A stretch of DNA of 64,000 nucleotides from Myxococcus guangdongensis (GCF_024198255.1 NZ_JAJVKW010000008.1:372001-436000), one strand, 5' to 3'. Positions 47,181 to 57,407 are shown, counted from the stretch's first letter. Program-made: numbers and translations. Notes: generated by a model from the letters alone, not told the origin.

Positions 47181-47663
47181 ATGAAGGCCGGTACCCTTCC
47201 CTCCCCTGAGCCCGTTCCCAACCGCACCACGACGGACCCGGCGCGCCCTGGAGGAAGCCGGACCGCGACGGGCGGCGCGCCACAGCGCGTGCTGCTGGTG
47301 GATGACAGCCGCTCCATCCGGACGCTGCTGAAGATCTACCTCATGGCGCGCAACTTCGAGTTCCTGGAGGCGGAGTCCGCCGAAGAGGGACTGAAGGTCG
47401 CCGAGGCGGAGGGCATCGACCTCATCCTCACCGACTTCCACATGGACGGGATGAACGGCGCCGACTTCGCGGCGCAGATTCGCGCCAACGCCAACCCCCG
47501 GTTGGCCAAGGTCCCCATCCTGATGATGACGGGTGACCCGAACGTCGCCGAGGTGCGCGCGCTGGGTCAGAAGGCCGGCATCAGCGCCTTCGTCCGCAAG
47601 CCGGTGAGCTGCGCACAGCTCATGACGCTGGTGGACACCATCCTCCCGCTGCCGCGCAAGTAG
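47181..47663 (+). CDS. Single-domain response regulator
   Basis: A 160-residue CheY-like receiver with a disordered N-terminal 35 residues (Pro/Thr/Gly-rich). Acidic pair at DDS (41-43), phospho-Asp 85 in LTDFHMDGMNG, Thr of the MMTGD motif, Lys in VRKPVS. No output domain. It is orphan: no kinase adjoins it. It is close in sequence to the first regulator of the chemosensory operon (for example KIYLMARNFEFLEAESAEEG against KIYLMNLRVEALEADDATRA). ATG 47181 chosen; the frame is open back to 47118, and other ATGs could serve. Confidence 0.83.
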   Translation: MKAGTLPSPEPVPNRTTTDPARPGGSRTATGGAPQRVLLVDDSRSIRTLLKIYLMARNFEFLEAESAEEGLKVAEAEGIDLILTDFHMDGMNGADFAAQIRANANPRLAKVPILMMTGDPNVAEVRALGQKAGISAFVRKPVSCAQLMTLVDTILPLPRK

Positions 47664-47668
47664 CACCT

Positions 47669-47683
47669 GGGGCCCAAGGCCCC
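47669..47683. terminator. Small hairpin between convergent genes
   Basis: A 6-bp GC stem (GGGGCC and GGCCCC) with CAA loop, placed between the response regulator and msrQ stops; can serve both strands. No T run. Confidence 0.5.
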
Positions 47684-47692
47684 GCCCTCACC

Positions 47693-48319
47693 TCACGCCG
47701 GGTTCCGGGCCGCCGCAGCGGCGCGGGCCCGGCGTTTTCGCATCGCCTCACCCACCCGCACCGCGAAGAGCAGCGCGAGCACCGCGCCGTAGATGAGCGG
47801 CTCGGTGACGTCCTGCTTCACCCGCCACACGAAGTGCACCACGCCCAGCACCGCGGCCACGTAGGCCAGCCGGTGCAGGCGCTGCCAGCGCGGGAAGCCC
47901 AGCCTCCGCACCCAGCGATTCGTGGACGTGACGGCCAGCGGAACCAGCAGCACCCACGCGGTGAAGCCCACGGTGATGAAGGGCCGCTTCACCACGTCGT
48001 CGAACAGCGCCCGCCACGCCAGCCCCTGGTCCAGCACCGCGTACGTGAACAGGTGCGCGCACGCGTACGTGAAGGCCAGGAGCCCCAGCGTCCGGCGCAC
48101 GCGCGCGGGCCACGTCCACCGCGTGACGAGCCGCACGGGCGTACACGCCAGTGACGCCAACAACATCACCAGCGCGAGCAGCCCCGTCTGGTTGAGCGCC
48201 GCCTCGATGGCGTTGGGACCCAGCTGTCCCAGCGGCCCCTGCACGGCCAACAACGCCAGGGGCAACAGCCCGCCCACGGTGAGCGCGGGGTTGAGCCAGG
48301 GATGTGGAGTCGAGGCCAT
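47693..48319 (-). CDS. msrQ: MsrQ haem-containing membrane subunit of methionine sulfoxide reductase
   Basis: A 208-residue inner-membrane protein of the ferric reductase-like family (YedZ). Six hydrophobic helices; conserved His residues in ACAHLFTY and in QRLHRLAYVAAVLGVVHFVW are the haem ligands. It passes electrons from the respiratory quinone pool to MsrP. Four bases separate its ATG from the msrP stop, in the same operon. The protein ends with an Arg/Ala-rich cytoplasmic tail. Confidence 0.92.
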   Translation of the reverse strand: MASTPHPWLNPALTVGGLLPLALLAVQGPLGQLGPNAIEAALNQTGLLALVMLLASLACTPVRLVTRWTWPARVRRTLGLLAFTYACAHLFTYAVLDQGLAWRALFDDVVKRPFITVGFTAWVLLVPLAVTSTNRWVRRLGFPRWQRLHRLAYVAAVLGVVHFVWRVKQDVTEPLIYGAVLALLFAVRVGEAMRKRRARAAAAARNPA

Positions 48320-48323
48320 GGCG

Positions 48324-49313
<990 letters not shown>

Positions 49314-49320
49314 GGCCCTT

Positions 49321-50094
49321 TTATAACGGCCCAGCGTCCCCGGCCGTTACATCGCCCGCCCGCTGCGGCACGGCGCGAGCGTCCTTGATGCGCCACAGCC
49401 GCCACCAGGGCGTGCCGGGGGACTGGTGGTGCTCCCAGTGGTAGCCGAAGAAGTAGCAGGACAGCATGGCCCACGCGTGGTTGCGCGGCAGCGTGCGAGC
49501 GTGGTGCGGCGCCATGTCCGGCGTGTCCGGGCGCCGGTGCGGCAGGTAGGTGCCGAAGTAGAAGAGCTGCAACGTGCCCAGCACGGCCGGCACCACCCAG
49601 AACACCAGCACGCGCGGCTGGGACACGCCCAGGAAGACGAGGATGTTGAACTTGGCCGCCATCACCCCCAGCTGCGGCAGCGTGGTGTAGCGGACCATGA
49701 ACGTGCCCAGCCACGGCCAGAAGGACTGGGTGCGGGTGGAGAAGTCCGGGTCGTCGTCGCCCGTGGGGTTCTGGTGGTGCGCGTGGTGGTTCAACACCAG
49801 CCGCCGATAGGACAGCCCCGCGAACAGGAAGCAGGCGAGCGTCCCCACCGCCTCGTTCACCCAGCCCTGCCGGGCCACCGTGCCGTGCATGGCGTCATGG
49901 CCGGTGATGAACAGCCCCGTGCACAGCCAGGCCTGGAAGGCGACGTGCATCCACGTGAGGGGCGAGTCCAGGGGCAGCCCCGGCGACATCAGCATCCACG
50001 TCAGGTGCGCGCCCCACACGCCCAGGATGACGAGCGCGATGACGACGCCCCAGGGGCCAAGGGGTGTGGCGCGATGACGGGCCGAGGTCTCCAT
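49321..50094 (-). CDS. CrtW-like carotenoid ketolase (membrane di-iron)
   Basis: A 257-residue membrane di-iron enzyme of the fatty-acid desaturase superfamily. The His boxes match beta-carotene 4-ketolase CrtW: HDAMH (66-70), HHAHHQNPTGDDDPDF (from 103) and YHWEHHQSPGTPWWRL near the end. Also typical is LFYFGTYLPHR. CrtW adds keto groups to carotenoid beta-rings. No other carotenoid gene is adjacent. It is 7 bases upstream of msrP on the same strand, likely the same operon, linking an antioxidant pigment step with oxidative repair. ATG 50094 is chosen (AGGTGAG touches it); a GTG at 50142 could give a longer N-terminus. A plain desaturase is a less likely alternative. Confidence 0.82.
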   Translation of the reverse strand: METSARHRATPLGPWGVVIALVILGVWGAHLTWMLMSPGLPLDSPLTWMHVAFQAWLCTGLFITGHDAMHGTVARQGWVNEAVGTLACFLFAGLSYRRLVLNHHAHHQNPTGDDDPDFSTRTQSFWPWLGTFMVRYTTLPQLGVMAAKFNILVFLGVSQPRVLVFWVVPAVLGTLQLFYFGTYLPHRRPDTPDMAPHHARTLPRNHAWAMLSCYFFGYHWEHHQSPGTPWWRLWRIKDARAVPQRAGDVTAGDAGPL

Positions 50095-50173
50095 CTCACC
50101 TGACTCATGGGGACGACCTCGCCGCCGCGCACGGGAAAGCACCCCGGCGCGGCGAGCGGGCCGTCGGCCGTGG

Positions 50174-51898
50174 CTACTTCCGCACGCCGGCGTCGGCCGC
50201 GGGGGCGGTGGCCTCGCGCACCAGCTCCTCCGCGGTGACGTAGCGCGGCTCGATGTCCACCGGCACGTCCTTGAGCCGCTCGAGCACCTTGCGCACCGGC
50301 GGACGAATCACGCCCATCTTCGCCAGCAGCGCCTCGGCCGCCTTGCGGTCGCCCTTGGCCTGAATCTCCATCAGCTGCTTCGTCAGCGAGGTGACGGACT
50401 TCTTCATCGTCTCCGGCACCACGGAGAAGGTGCCGTCGGCGGCGACCTTCACCGCGCCGGTGTCCAGGAAGTAGTTGAGCTGCAGCGCCACGCCCTTGCC
50501 GTGCGCCTCGTCGATGCCGAAGCGGATGGAGCGGAACGCGGAGGCCAGGAACGTCGTGTACATGGTGCGGCCCATCGCCTTGTCGATGACGCCCGTGTCC
50601 ATCAGCCGCTGCAGCGCCCACAGGCCGGAGATGTCCGCCTTGGCCTCCTCGAGCGCGCTGGACGACACCTGGAGCGCCTGACGCACCGTCGTCGCCTTGC
50701 CGCCCACGGTGATGTTGTGCGGCCCCAGCCCGTGCATCAGCTCGTGCATCAGGATGTGCGTGAAGAAGGCGTCGAAGGCCACGTCCTGCTGGTCCTTGGC
50801 GGACAGCGCCACCTTCGCGATGGGCACCAGCACGCGCTGGAACTTCGCCTCCTGCACGTTCTTGAGCATCACGCGCTTGGAGCCCATGGCCTCCGTGACG
50901 CGCTCGTCGTTGGGCAGGTTGTACGCGGCCGTCTGCACGCCCCGGTTGGCGTCACCGGAGGAGAACAGGCTGTTGACGACGCGGATGGGGGCCAGCGCGC
51001 CCAGCTTCGGGTTGCGCAGCTTCGCGTCGATGGGCAGGTGGTTCTCCAGGTCCTGCAGGTGGTCGCTGAACTTCGACAGCTTCTGCGTCTCCGCGTCGTC
51101 GCGCAGGCCGACGAAGGCCTCGAACGCGGCCTTGTAGTTGAACCAGCCGTCCTCGTAGACCTCGTAGGGCCCCACGGTGGGCTCGATGCTCGCGTCCAGC
51201 TTCATCCACGCGACTTCGCTCGCGTAGTAGTCGTTCGAACCGAACGCGTCCGCGCGCGACTCCAGGAACGCCTTGAGCGTGGGCTGCTTCGTCAGCTGCG
51301 CGGCCTCGCGGAACAGGCGCGCGGCCTCGGCCAGCTCACCCTGGTACTCGATGCTGTACGGCACGGAGACGAACTTGCCGTCGGTGCCCCGGCGGATGGT
51401 GGTGTAGAAGCCCGTGGCCTCCTTCTGCTGGGCCTCCGGCAGCGACTTCACCCACGCCTCCACCTGCTCCTTGGTGGCGCCGGCCGGATAGAAGTTGCCG
51501 GCCTCCGGCTTCGCGGGCACGCCCGGCAGGAACGGCCGCCCCTCGTCGAGGCTGTTCCACGGGCCCTTGTCCAACACGAACGCGTGCAGGCGCGCGCGGC
51601 CCAGCGGCGAGTCGTCTCGCACCAGCCCCAGGAGCACCGTCTCGCTGCCCGCCCAGCGCTGGCGCAGGAAGAGCGCGTCCATCAGCTGCGAGGCCTGGAC
51701 GATGCGCGCGAGCGCCTGACGCTCGTTTCCGGGCAGGGCCTTCAAGTCCACCTTCAGCTCCACCGGGGCGAAGCGCGCGGTGAGGCGCTGCAGTTCGGCG
51801 GCGTCGGGCAGGGCGGCGGGGGCGGCGGCGTGCTCGGCGGCGAGGGCGGAGCCGGACAGCATCGCCGCACCGAGCACGGACAGGAGGGTTCGGTTCAT
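50174..51898 (-). CDS. Secreted DPP III-like zinc metallopeptidase (M49-type), HEXXH variant
   Basis: A 574-residue exported protein (signal MNRTLLSVLGAAMLSGSALA). Metal site: HELMHGLGPH with His 385, Glu 386, His 389, and the second Glu at about 418 in LEEAKADISGLWAL. In M49 dipeptidyl peptidase III the first motif is HEXXXH (as HELLGH); here one residue is missing, giving a classical HEXXH, as in a few bacterial DPP III relatives. The whole frame resembles bacterial proteins sometimes labelled Zn hydrolase. It should cut dipeptides from peptides in the periplasm. It stands alone, divergent from the CBM21 gene. Confidence 0.8.
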   Translation of the reverse strand: MNRTLLSVLGAAMLSGSALAAEHAAAPAALPDAAELQRLTARFAPVELKVDLKALPGNERQALARIVQASQLMDALFLRQRWAGSETVLLGLVRDDSPLGRARLHAFVLDKGPWNSLDEGRPFLPGVPAKPEAGNFYPAGATKEQVEAWVKSLPEAQQKEATGFYTTIRRGTDGKFVSVPYSIEYQGELAEAARLFREAAQLTKQPTLKAFLESRADAFGSNDYYASEVAWMKLDASIEPTVGPYEVYEDGWFNYKAAFEAFVGLRDDAETQKLSKFSDHLQDLENHLPIDAKLRNPKLGALAPIRVVNSLFSSGDANRGVQTAAYNLPNDERVTEAMGSKRVMLKNVQEAKFQRVLVPIAKVALSAKDQQDVAFDAFFTHILMHELMHGLGPHNITVGGKATTVRQALQVSSSALEEAKADISGLWALQRLMDTGVIDKAMGRTMYTTFLASAFRSIRFGIDEAHGKGVALQLNYFLDTGAVKVAADGTFSVVPETMKKSVTSLTKQLMEIQAKGDRKAAEALLAKMGVIRPPVRKVLERLKDVPVDIEPRYVTAEELVREATAPAADAGVRK

Positions 51899-52076
51899 GG
51901 CCCTTCCCTACCCCAACGTCGCGCCCCCTCCCAGCGCTCCCGTGCGCCTGTGCGCATCGGAACATTCCAGTCACGACGGTTTGGCGGCGCGCGTCAGCGC
52001 TCGCTGACAACATGCGCAAGCCTGGATTTCCCGGGCAATCCAGGTGCCCTTCAACCCGGGCACGCGAGGACTTCTC

Positions 52077-52877
52077 ATGACGACGACTCGAACCGACCCC
52101 CTGTCCCGCCGGGGCCTTCTGCCGGGGCTGCTGGTGGCCCTGTGCGTGGGGCTGTTCTCCTCCTCCGCGCTGGCGGCGGACGAGGTGCGCCTGCTCAAGG
52201 CGGTGAGCACCGTGGGCAGCCGCTATGGGCAGACGTGGCAGGACGTCACCTACCTCCTGGTGGTGAAGAACCTGGCGTACGAGAAGCAGGTCGCCATCCA
52301 CGACAAGCAGCCGGATGGGACGTGGCTGGATTTGGAGGCCAGCTACTCGGGCGACGCGGGCGCGGGGTACGAGCTGTGGAAGGTGACGCGCCAGTATCAG
52401 AGCTGGGGCACGTCCCCGCAGCCGACGCGCGATTTGGAGTTCGTGGCGAAGTACACGGTGAATGGCCAGACGTACTGGGACAACAACGGCGGGGCCAACT
52501 ACCAGCTGGTGCGCACCAACGGGCCGCTGCTCCCCCGGGCCAACGTGCTGGTGGGCAGCAGCTACTGGCAGCCCACGGGCGAGGTGGACATCGGCATCGA
52601 CGTGAAGAACCTCGCCTACACCAAGAGCGTCACCGTGGTGTACTCGACGGACCACTGGGCCACGTCCCACGAGGTCTCCGCGGCCTTCGTCCCCGGCTAC
52701 GCGGTGGGCTACGCGTACGTCTCCAGCCCCAACGCGTACGGCGTGGAGCGCTGGCAGGCCCGCATCCCGGCCGGCACCGGCACGCCGCTGTACTACATCC
52801 GGTACGAGGTGGACGGGCACACGTACTGGGACAACAACTTCGGGTACAACTACCCGCCCATCTACCCTCCCCTCTAG
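52077..52877 (+). CDS. Secreted protein of two CBM21 modules
   Basis: A 266-residue exported protein (signal about 1-34, cut after ALAA) made of two carbohydrate-binding module family 21 domains, at about 36-145 and 155-261. Each ends with the family signature, GQTYWDNNGGANY and GHTYWDNNFGYNY, and each has the VKNLAY(E/T)K core. CBM21 binds starch or glycogen and is best known in eukaryotic glycogen-targeting subunits and fungal glucoamylases. No catalytic domain or neighbour acting on polysaccharides is present. It may bind glycogen-like surface or prey polymer. GAGGAC before the ATG fixes the start. Confidence 0.88.
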   Translation: MTTTRTDPLSRRGLLPGLLVALCVGLFSSSALAADEVRLLKAVSTVGSRYGQTWQDVTYLLVVKNLAYEKQVAIHDKQPDGTWLDLEASYSGDAGAGYELWKVTRQYQSWGTSPQPTRDLEFVAKYTVNGQTYWDNNGGANYQLVRTNGPLLPRANVLVGSSYWQPTGEVDIGIDVKNLAYTKSVTVVYSTDHWATSHEVSAAFVPGYAVGYAYVSSPNAYGVERWQARIPAGTGTPLYYIRYEVDGHTYWDNNFGYNYPPIYPPL

Positions 52878-53027
52878 CCCTCCCGAGGGCCGACCCGGGG
52901 GCCTGGCCGTCCAGCGCCGGGCCCACCGGGGGGCATTCGGGCGAAGGCCCTCGACAGGCCGGTTTGCATGGTTATGGGGAGACGACGCTTCGCGCCCACA
53001 CGGGGCGCGCCCGGAGGCCTTGAACCC

Positions 53028-54965
53028 ATGACCGTCGACGCTTCCCCCCAGCGGGAAACCCACGCCTTCCAGGCGGAGATCAACCAGCTCCTCAGCCTGG
53101 TCATCAATTCGCTCTACAGCCACAAGGAGATCTTCCTCCGGGAGCTGGTCTCCAACGCCTCGGACGCGCTGGACAGGCTGCGCTTCCGCGCGATTACCGA
53201 GCCGGAGCTGCTCGCGGACGCGCCGGAGCTGGAGCTGCGCATCATTCCGGACGCGGAGAAGAACACCCTCACCATCGAGGACACCGGCGTCGGCATGTCG
53301 CACGACGAGCTGGTGAAGAACCTGGGCACCATCGCCCACTCCGGCTCGCGCGAGTTCATCCAGGCGATGACCCAGCGTGGCCAGAAGGACATGCAGCTCA
53401 TCGGCCAGTTCGGCGTGGGCTTCTACAGCGCGTACCTCGTGGCGGACCGCGTGGAGGTCGTCAGCCGCGCCGCCGGCAAGGACAGCCAGGCCTGGAAGTG
53501 GACGTCCGAGGCGCACGGCACCTTCACCGTGGAGCCCTCCGAGCGCGCCGCCCGGGGCACCTCCGTCATCCTCCACCTCAAGGAGGACCAGAAGGAGTTC
53601 CTGGACGAGTGGCGCGTGCGCTCGCTGATTACCCAGTACTCCGACTACGTCGGCCACCCCATCAAGCTCCAGGTGACCAAGACGACGGGCACGGGGGACG
53701 ACGCCAAGACGGAGAGCGCGCTGGAGGTGGTGAACAAGGCGAGCGCCCTGTGGCAGCGCGCCAAATCGGACATCACCGACGAGCAGTACCAGGAGTTCTA
53801 CAAGCACCTGACGCACGACTGGGAGAAGCCGCTCGCGTGGACGCACTTCAAGGCGGACGGCAACCAGCAGTTCACCGGCCTGCTCTTCCTGCCGAAGAAC
53901 CCGCCGTTCGACTTGAACGCGCAGCAGCAGCGCGGGGTGCGGCTGTTCGTCAAGCGCGTGTTCATCATGGACCGCTGCGAGGAGCTGGTGCCGCAGTGGC
54001 TGCGCTTCGTGCGCGGCGTCATCGACTCGGATGACCTGCCGCTCAACGTGTCGCGCGAGCTGCTCCAGGACTCGCAGACCGTGCGCGCCATCCGCAAGCA
54101 CGTGGTGAAGAAGTCGTTGGACCTGTTGGAGAAGCTCGCCAAGGACAAGCCCGAGGACTACACGACGTTCTGGAAGGCCTTCGGCACGGTGCTCAAGGAG
54201 GCGCTGGCCACCGAGGCCGAGCACAAGGACAAGGTGGGCGGCCTGTTGCGCTACGAGAGCTCGCGCGACGAGGGGCTCACGTCGCTGGCGGACTACGTGT
54301 CGCGGATGAAGGAGGGCCAGGAGGCGCTCTATTACATCTACGGCGAGTCCCGGAAGGCGGTGGAGGACAGCCCCCACCTGGAGGCGCTCAAGCAGCGCGG
54401 CTACGAGGTCCTCTTCATGACGGACCCGGTGGACGAGTGGGCGGCGCAGGGCCTGCGCGAGTTCCAGGGCAAGCCGCTGGTGTCCGCGCTCCAGGCGGAC
54501 CTGAAGCTGCAGTCCACGGACGAGCAGAAGAAGGAGCACGAGGAGAAGAGCGAGGGGCTCAAGGGGCTCACGTCGCGGATGAAGGACGTGCTGCAGGACT
54601 CGGTGCGCGAGGTGCGCGTGTCGGACCGGCTCACGGACTCGCCGGTGTGCCTCGTCGTCCCCGAGGGCGGCTCGCCCGCGTACCTGGAGCGGCTGCTGCA
54701 GCAGCGGGGTAAGGGAATGCCGAGGGTGAAGCGCATCCTCGAGGTCAATCCCAAGCATCCGGTCATCGAGCACCTGAAGACGCTCCACGCCCAGGACCCG
54801 GCGCAGGCTCAGGTGTCCGAGTGGATTGAGCTGCTGCATGACCAGGCGCTGCTCACCGAGGGCAGCACCATCGCCGACCCGAACCGCTTCGCGCGCCGGC
54901 TGACGTCGCTGCTCACGCAGGTGGCGGGGCAGGCCGTGAAGGCGCCCGTGGCGCAAGCGACCTGA
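53028..54965 (+). CDS. htpG: HtpG (bacterial Hsp90 chaperone)
   Basis: A 645-residue ATP-dependent chaperone. N-domain signatures are NSLYSHKEIFLRELVSNASD, DTGVGMSHDELV and GQFGVGFYSAYLVAD; the middle domain has LPLNVSRELLQ (Arg contacting the ATP gamma-phosphate), and a dimerisation domain follows. It is a homodimer in the cytosol and helps fold and remodel client proteins. GGAGG ten bases upstream fixes ATG 53028. A 12-bp-stem terminator follows, so it is monocistronic. Confidence 0.95.
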   Translation: MTVDASPQRETHAFQAEINQLLSLVINSLYSHKEIFLRELVSNASDALDRLRFRAITEPELLADAPELELRIIPDAEKNTLTIEDTGVGMSHDELVKNLGTIAHSGSREFIQAMTQRGQKDMQLIGQFGVGFYSAYLVADRVEVVSRAAGKDSQAWKWTSEAHGTFTVEPSERAARGTSVILHLKEDQKEFLDEWRVRSLITQYSDYVGHPIKLQVTKTTGTGDDAKTESALEVVNKASALWQRAKSDITDEQYQEFYKHLTHDWEKPLAWTHFKADGNQQFTGLLFLPKNPPFDLNAQQQRGVRLFVKRVFIMDRCEELVPQWLRFVRGVIDSDDLPLNVSRELLQDSQTVRAIRKHVVKKSLDLLEKLAKDKPEDYTTFWKAFGTVLKEALATEAEHKDKVGGLLRYESSRDEGLTSLADYVSRMKEGQEALYYIYGESRKAVEDSPHLEALKQRGYEVLFMTDPVDEWAAQGLREFQGKPLVSALQADLKLQSTDEQKKEHEEKSEGLKGLTSRMKDVLQDSVREVRVSDRLTDSPVCLVVPEGGSPAYLERLLQQRGKGMPRVKRILEVNPKHPVIEHLKTLHAQDPAQAQVSEWIELLHDQALLTEGSTIADPNRFARRLTSLLTQVAGQAVKAPVAQAT

Positions 54966-54972
54966 CGCCGGC

Positions 54973-55002
54973 CCCCGACCCTTCTTCATGGAAGGGTCGG
55001 GG
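54973..55002. terminator. Terminator between htpG and the convergent lipoprotein gene
   Basis: A perfect 12-bp stem (CCCCGACCCTTC with GAAGGGTCGGGG), 6-base loop TTCATG, eight bases after the htpG stop. It can act in both directions. Confidence 0.85.
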
Positions 55003-55025
55003 TGCCTCTCCAGGGAAGGGGCCCT

Positions 55026-57167
55026 CTAGGGGCTCGTCCATTCGCGGGTGTATGGGGCCGGGGGGACGACCCGCTTGGCGCCATACAGGGCCACCCAGCG
55101 ATGCATGTCCGCTCCATTCTCCTTGTAGCTCTCGCAGTACCAGCACGAGACAAGCGAGCCCCGGAACTGGTCTAAGTCGACCGACCCATCCCGCACCTCC
55201 CGCTCCCGGTAGAGGTTGACGTGGAAGGCGGACCTTCCCCCCAGCGCGGTACAGAGCGCGGGGTCCTCGAGGTCGGTCCAGCGCAAGCCCAGACCTGGCA
55301 GGTACATCAGCCCCTCCGTCAACTCGTCCGGGAAGGACCTGTAGAGCGACGTGTAGGCCCCCCACGGCTCCAACCACTTCCAGATGTTCACGGAGGCGAG
55401 CTTCGCCTTCGTCGCGGCCTTCTGGGGACACCTGTCCTTCCCTGTCTGCCGGCTCGTCTTCATTCCCTTGTAGGTGTGAAACGGGTCGCGCTGCTTGTCG
55501 TTCGTCCCCAGCAGGTTGACCGTCACGGCCAGGCGGGCCCCGGCGTCATCGGCGGTGAGCACGCCGCTGCTCACCCACCCCGAGCAGGGCCAGTTCGGAG
55601 GGTCCTGGACCAAGGACAGCACGCCGTGGGCGGGGACCACTCCGACCTGTTCGGTCCTCCCCATGCAGGGGCGGGAGAAGCGCAGGCGGACGGTGCGAGG
55701 AGTCGCCTCGGCGTTCGCCACCTGGACCCCGCTGAAGTAGCCGTAATTGTCGGCCATCACCAGAGGGAGGACGAACTGGGAGCTCGTCTCCTCCAGGCCG
55801 AACGCCTCGTAGGTCGACGAGGAGTAGCCCCAGGTGGCCAGGGGGCGCTGGTGATTGACCAGCGCGACGATGGGCGCGCCCGTCGAGGTGATGCGCCCGC
55901 TGCCGTTGAGCACGCAGTCGCCGAACATCTCCACCGTGACGAAGAAGTGCGACGAGCCGGGCGCGATGGTCGCGAAGCGCGAACCCGGACGCGCGCTGGC
56001 ATCCGTGCAGGTGGACCCGGGCCCCGGGACGAACTTCATCTCCACCTGGGCGGGGACGGACCCGACGTTCGTCACCGCGGTGCCGGACCAGAACCCGAAC
56101 CAGTTGTGCTGGATGATGGGCGCCAGCACCGTGTTCGAGCCGTCATGCTCGCTGAACATGGAGGCCGCGTTGATTCGCCGTGACAGGTCGAACTGGAGGA
56201 CGGTTCCCACGAGCATGGACAGGGGGCCGCCGCTCGCGGGGCCCTCGACGATGCCCGTGGCGGCGACCGCGCCCGTGGGGAGCCCCGGCACACGCCACGC
56301 ATCGAGGCTGCGGGACTGTCCGGCCTCCAGCCGCAGCGGCGCGCTGCCCAGCGCCGGGTGGTAGATGGGCCCTCCGGGAAAGTCGAAGCGGACCCGGAAC
56401 GTGAGCGGTCCGGGCGTGGGGTTCTGGTAGGTGAGGATGGAGTTCCAGCGCGCGTTCGAGTCTCCATTGCGCACCTGGACCACGGGAGCGATGGCTCGGC
56501 TCCCGGAGGGACGCAGACCGTTGTAGCTGGAGCCGCCCTCCTGGTTGCCCCGCATCAGGTTGACCATCGCCTCCACCGTCGTGGGCGAGGAGCCCTCCGT
56601 GGTGACGATGGCGGAGCCCTGGAACGTCGTGGGCACGGGGCTGCCCGTCAACACGCGCCCCCGGACGGACACCATGTTGGTGATGTCATCCACGCGAGGA
56701 ATGGAGATGGAGTCCTGGGGCGCGAGGGTGATGACCTGACGCGCGGCGAGCGCGCCTCCCATGCGCTCATCGACGTAGAGGATGTGGACCGTGTTCTGGG
56801 TATTGCCGTGGTTGATGAGCGAGATGCCCGTCCAGAGCGGCTCGACGCGCCCGTCCTCCAGGACCCGGTTCGCCGACTTTCCCGCGATGAGGGGCAACAG
56901 GATGCTGTCCGGCGCGCGAATCATCAGCTCGCCGACGCGCGTCCCCGTGCCGAGCGAGAGCGCGGCCTCGGCCTGCGCCACCGGGGATGCGGTCTGTTGT
57001 GCGGGGACGAAGACATCCTCCGCGCCGCCGCAACCGACGAGCGCCGCGCAGAGCCACGCCAGCAGCAGCACACTTCCACCTCGAGAGGGCTTCCACGAGG
57101 CCTTGCGCGAGGAGCACGACCGGACGACCGGAGATACGACGACGCATCGACCACGCGGTGGCTGCAT
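55026..57167 (-). CDS. Large outer-membrane-type lipoprotein of unknown function
   Basis: A 713-residue lipoprotein: basic N-terminus, hydrophobic segment SVLLLAWLCAALVGC with lipobox Cys, then a beta-rich body. At least three diverged modules of about 130 residues occur, each with a phrase like ILTYQNPTPGPLTFRVRF, GTAVTNVGSVPAQVEMKF, or GVQVANAEATPRTVRLRF, suggesting Ig- or fibronectin-like domains. The last 130 residues are Trp/Cys-rich and different in composition. Function is unknown; it looks like a surface or adhesion protein. ATG 57167 has GGGAGG eight bases upstream. It is convergent with htpG. Confidence 0.7.
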   Translation of the reverse strand: MQPPRGRCVVVSPVVRSCSSRKASWKPSRGGSVLLLAWLCAALVGCGGAEDVFVPAQQTASPVAQAEAALSLGTGTRVGELMIRAPDSILLPLIAGKSANRVLEDGRVEPLWTGISLINHGNTQNTVHILYVDERMGGALAARQVITLAPQDSISIPRVDDITNMVSVRGRVLTGSPVPTTFQGSAIVTTEGSSPTTVEAMVNLMRGNQEGGSSYNGLRPSGSRAIAPVVQVRNGDSNARWNSILTYQNPTPGPLTFRVRFDFPGGPIYHPALGSAPLRLEAGQSRSLDAWRVPGLPTGAVAATGIVEGPASGGPLSMLVGTVLQFDLSRRINAASMFSEHDGSNTVLAPIIQHNWFGFWSGTAVTNVGSVPAQVEMKFVPGPGSTCTDASARPGSRFATIAPGSSHFFVTVEMFGDCVLNGSGRITSTGAPIVALVNHQRPLATWGYSSSTYEAFGLEETSSQFVLPLVMADNYGYFSGVQVANAEATPRTVRLRFSRPCMGRTEQVGVVPAHGVLSLVQDPPNWPCSGWVSSGVLTADDAGARLAVTVNLLGTNDKQRDPFHTYKGMKTSRQTGKDRCPQKAATKAKLASVNIWKWLEPWGAYTSLYRSFPDELTEGLMYLPGLGLRWTDLEDPALCTALGGRSAFHVNLYREREVRDGSVDLDQFRGSLVSCWYCESYKENGADMHRWVALYGAKRVVPPAPYTREWTSP

Positions 57168-57407
57168 GCTTCCTCCCTGCTGGAAGAAACGGCTCGATGG
57201 AGGACTCCTCGCGGGAGCCCGGGAGCTGAAACGGGAGCTGCAATTGTAACTCAAGACGCGGATTCGGCGCCCGTGAGGCCGACGCCGCGCGAAAGGCACG
57301 CCCGCGCGGCGCCACGTCCCCTGCCGGCGGGTCCAGGCGGTCCCGGGTCCCGCTGGATGGCTTTTCGCCGGAAATGCCCCAGTCCGGAGCCGTACCGTTA
57401 GACAGCC

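Noticed and set aside
51336..54989. Open minus-strand frame of about 1200 codons opposite htpG and the CBM21 gene
   Set aside because: Antisense shadow of htpG; no recognisable domain and no good start site.
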